Shown here: in pieces, positions 61,857 to 64,000 of the stretch | How positions within the stretch are numbered: position 1 is the first letter of the stretch | How the letters are laid out: each line of letters starts with the position of its first letter | Assembly (NCBI RefSeq): GCF_003314435.2 | Contig: NZ_QNVY02000003.1 | Span: forward strand, 62,001 to 126,000 | DNA: 64,000 bases | Direction: 5' to 3' | Source: Flavobacterium petrolei | Lineage (GTDB): Bacteria; Bacteroidota; Bacteroidia; Flavobacteriales; Flavobacteriaceae | The notes under the pieces: model-generated | Databases searched by the model: none | The model's input: the letters and a program-made list of their open reading frames with translations, nothing else | What the model was told of the DNA's origin: nothing | Position numbers and translations under genes: made by a program

Positions 61857-63311
61857 TTAATTTTGCTCTTTCTTATTCATTACAAAATAATACACCGGAA
61901 TTCCAAGCGCCACAATACACAATCCTAATCCCGTATTGAATGTATCATAAACCAATAAAGTGAAGCAAATTGCCGATGTCACTATAATATAAATGGCTGG
62001 CACAACTGGATATCCAAAGGCTTTATAAGGCCTATCCGCATTGGGTTCTTTTTTTCTAAGAATGAAAACACCTAAAATAGTCAGGATATAAAACAACAAC
62101 GATGCAAAAGTTGCGTACGTTAATAAATCACCGAATTTTCCCGAAATACAAAGCACACAAGCCCAAATACATTGCACCCATAGCGCTTTGGCTGGAACCT
62201 GATTTTTATTGAGTTCTGTAGCTTGTTTAAAAAACAAGCCGTCTTTTGCCATGGCAAAAAATAATCTTCCTCCCGAAAGAATCAAACCACTATTGCATCC
62301 AAAAGTGGAAACCATGATTAATGCAGCCATCACAAATACACCTACATTTCCCATAATCATACTTGCGGCCGCCGCTCCTACTCTATCATTACTGGCAAAC
62401 ATGATTCCGTTATTCGCAATATCAGTACCGTTTGGAGTTCCTTGCATTGGCAACAAAGCCAAATAAGCCAGATTTGCCAAAACATATATAACAGTCACAA
62501 TCAAGGTTCCAAGAAACAAACTTCGAGGAATATTCTTCTTCGGTTCTTTAATTTCACCTGCAATAAAAGTCACGTTATTCCATGCATCACTAGAAAATAA
62601 TGAGTTGATAATCGTTGCTCCTGCTGCACCCAAAATTGCCATTCCAACTAATTTTGTTACTGTAATTGTTCCGTCAGGATTTACAACCGTTTTACTGGCT
62701 TCCCACATATTTGCAAAATTATTAGACAAAACATCCGTTTGTAAACCAACATACAATCCTAAAATAATCAATGCAAAAAGTGCAATTAATTTAGCCGAAG
62801 TGAAAATCAATTGAACTGTTTTCCCGCTTTCAACTCCCTTGGTATTGATATAAGTTAGCAGAATTATACTAAAAATAGCCAATACTTTTTGGTAGGAAAA
62901 AACAAAACCAGTCCCAACCGTAAAAAGACTTTGATCTAAAACAGGAAAGAAAATAGCGGCATAATTTGCAAATGTAACCGCAATAGCCGCAATAACTCCG
63001 GTTTGAATTACTGTAAAAACAGTCCAGCCGTACAAGAAAGAAACTAATCTTCCGTAAGCGCGTTGTATATAAACGAATTGACCGCCTGCATTAGGCATCA
63101 TTCCTGCCAATTCTCCATAACTCAACGCAGCAGCAACAGTGATTAACCCCGTTACCAACCAAATGACTAATAACCAGGCAGCAGAACCAATATCCCTTGC
63201 CATGGCAGATGTTACAATAAAAATCCCGGATCCTATCATGGAACCGGCAACTAAACTCGTGGCATCTATTAATCCTAAAGAACGTTTTAACTCGGTTTTA
63301 TTTTCTGACAT
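61857..63311 (-). CDS. APC family amino acid permease
   Basis: 484 residues with 12-13 hydrophobic segments. ATSLVAGSMIGSGIFIVTSAMARDIG opens with the conserved GSGIF substrate backbone motif in TM1, and AGGQFVYIQRAYG, NNVTFIAGEIKEPKKNIPRS and FILRKKEPNADRPYKAFGYP are APC signatures of the amino acid/polyamine superfamily. The transported amino acid is unknown. It ends 5 bp from the convergent Crp/Fnr gene with no hairpin between. Confidence 0.9.
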   Translation of the reverse strand: MSENKTELKRSLGLIDATSLVAGSMIGSGIFIVTSAMARDIGSAAWLLVIWLVTGLITVAAALSYGELAGMMPNAGGQFVYIQRAYGRLVSFLYGWTVFTVIQTGVIAAIAVTFANYAAIFFPVLDQSLFTVGTGFVFSYQKVLAIFSIILLTYINTKGVESGKTVQLIFTSAKLIALFALIILGLYVGLQTDVLSNNFANMWEASKTVVNPDGTITVTKLVGMAILGAAGATIINSLFSSDAWNNVTFIAGEIKEPKKNIPRSLFLGTLIVTVIYVLANLAYLALLPMQGTPNGTDIANNGIMFASNDRVGAAAASMIMGNVGVFVMAALIMVSTFGCNSGLILSGGRLFFAMAKDGLFFKQATELNKNQVPAKALWVQCIWACVLCISGKFGDLLTYATFASLLFYILTILGVFILRKKEPNADRPYKAFGYPVVPAIYIIVTSAICFTLLVYDTFNTGLGLCIVALGIPVYYFVMNKKEQN

Positions 63312-63332
63312 TTGATAATTTAATTATTTAAA

Positions 63333-63360
63333 ACTGAACACTGAATACTGAACACTATAG
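63333..63360. repeat. four degenerate heptamers
   Basis: ACTGAAC, ACTGAAT, ACTGAAC, ACTATAG in tandem just upstream of the permease start codon. Same 7-nt period as the arrays near 22.2, 22.9 and 24.4 kb. Confidence 0.5.
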
Positions 63361-63372
63361 TTTTTTTGCTTA

Positions 63373-63510
63373 TTCCCAAAATTGAGTTTTTTGGAAATCA
63401 TAGATTTCCAATTCCTATTTATTAGCAAGACGCTTCGCTTCTTCCCAAAATTGAGTCATTTGGAAATCATAGATTTCCAATTCCTATTTATTAGGAAGAC
63501 GCTTCGCTTC
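63373..63510. repeat. 69-bp tandem duplication of the mazG 3' end
   Basis: Units 63373-63441 and 63442-63510 differ at three of 69 bases. Each holds the last codons of mazG (minus strand, WEEAKRL-x-NK-stop) and a TTGGAAATC-ATA-GATTTCCAA hairpin. The second unit contains the true end of mazG; a third partial unit (TTCCCAAAA) begins at 63511 inside the gene. Confidence 0.9.
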
Positions 63511-64000
63511 TTCCCAAAAAACATCCATTTCAGCAAGTGTCATGTCCATTAGGGGTTTTCCTAATTCTCCCGCTTTGCTTTCTAAATATTGGAAGCGCTT
63601 GATGAATTTTTTGTTGGTTCGTTCCAAAGCATCTTCAGGATTTACATTCAGAAATCGAGCGTAGTTAATCATAGAAAATAAAACATCCCCAAATTCGGCT
63701 TCAATTTTATCTTGATCACCTGCTTCAACCTCAACTTGTAGTTCATCTAATTCTTCTTGTACTTTATCCCAAACCTGATGTGATTCTTCCCAATCGAATC
63801 CAACACCTTTTACTTTATCCTGAATTCGGCTTGCTTTTACTAATGCGGGCAAACTTCTTGGAACACCTTCGAGAACAGATTTTTTGCCTTCTTTCAGCTT
63901 TAGTTTTTCCCAATTTTGTTTCACTTCTTCCTCGTCTTTTACCACAACATCACTATAAATATGTGGATGACGGTGAATTAACTTTTCACAAATTTCATTA
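63484..64000 (-). CDS. mazG: nucleoside triphosphate pyrophosphohydrolase MazG, 5' part missing
   Basis: About 172 residues are visible; the frame is open through the window edge (before a GTG at 63945 it reads EKLIHRHPHIYSDVV, clear MazG sequence), so the start is beyond 64000 and the full protein is about 260 residues. The second MazG domain has EELDELQVEVEAGDQDKIEAEFGDVLFSMINYAR, the EExxE...ExxD magnesium site. It hydrolyses nucleoside triphosphates, limiting misincorporation or ppGpp. The stop and last 13 residues lie in a 69-bp tandem repeat. Confidence 0.92.
   Translation of the reverse strand, partial: NEICEKLIHRHPHIYSDVVVKDEEEVKQNWEKLKLKEGKKSVLEGVPRSLPALVKASRIQDKVKGVGFDWEESHQVWDKVQEELDELQVEVEAGDQDKIEAEFGDVLFSMINYARFLNVNPEDALERTNKKFIKRFQYLESKAGELGKPLMDMTLAEMDVFWEEAKRLPNK

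Noticed and set aside
1..64000. tRNA, rRNA, CRISPR arrays, transposases, integrases, phage genes
   Set aside because: I looked for cloverleaf ends, regular spaced repeats and typical motifs and found none that I could support.

Overview
The window is AT-rich bacterial DNA that looks like a chromosomal segment of Flavobacterium or a close relative (Bacteroidota, Flavobacteriaceae). The reasons are the DUF4494, OstA-like and DUF349 proteins, a fused CcoN-CcoO oxidase subunit, the cdsA-psd-acyl-CoA-binding-protein order, promoters of the Bacteroidota type (TTG about 20 nt before TAnnTTTG) and almost no Shine-Dalgarno sequences. No rRNA, tRNA, CRISPR array, insertion sequence or prophage gene is visible. 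Nearly all of the window is ordinary core genome.

Layout. 1-3.2 kb: a truncated membrane protein, a GNAT acetyltransferase, a DUF4494 protein, and a TetR-nitroreductase pair with its own operator. 3.5-8.3 kb: a tetR-tolC-emrA-emrB tripartite drug efflux operon with two palindromic operators over the promoter. 8.3-14.5 kb: YaaA, GNAT, an FAD amine-oxidase-like enzyme, a SulP transporter and a secreted adenosine deaminase. 14.6-19.8 kb (minus strand): a large zinc metalloprotease, an NlpC/P60 hydrolase, a possible 37-aa membrane microprotein, RluD and a PASTA protein. 20-28 kb: ddl-DUF421-coaD, PhnA, a DEAD-box helicase, an M14 peptidase, Nudix, pyrE and an SRPBCC protein. 28.3-33.2 kb: a self-contained type I export operon (C39-peptidase ABC transporter, HlyD, TolC) whose peptide substrate is not visible. 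33.2-39.6 kb: birA, then rsfS-ftsH-LUD-cdsA-psd-ACBP-sod. 39.7-49.6 kb: a GH13 lipoprotein, OstA-like protein, a class III aminotransferase, TPR protein, aroE and DUF349. 49.7-61.9 kb: a microaerobic respiration block: hemN, the cbb3 oxidase operon (ccoS-NO-Q-P-G-H-safE), the copper ATPase ccoI and a Crp/Fnr regulator. 61.9-64 kb: an APC permease and a truncated mazG.

The most interesting signals are non-coding. (1) Three promoters in the respiration block (hemN, ccoS, ccoI) carry a TGA-N6-TCA dyad with its centre exactly 29.5 bp from the first base of the -7 box, the class II activator position; the likely regulator is encoded beside ccoI. (2) Three dispersed copies of an 80-bp structured element with conserved sides and a variable stem loop lie between genes. 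(3) Four intergenic regions carry degenerate 7-nt-period arrays. (4) The 3' end of mazG is tandemly duplicated as 69-bp units that keep the reading frame. (5) The predicted pyrE transcript starts on its own ATG. I saw no clearly new multi-gene system; the closest candidate is the orphan C39 exporter.
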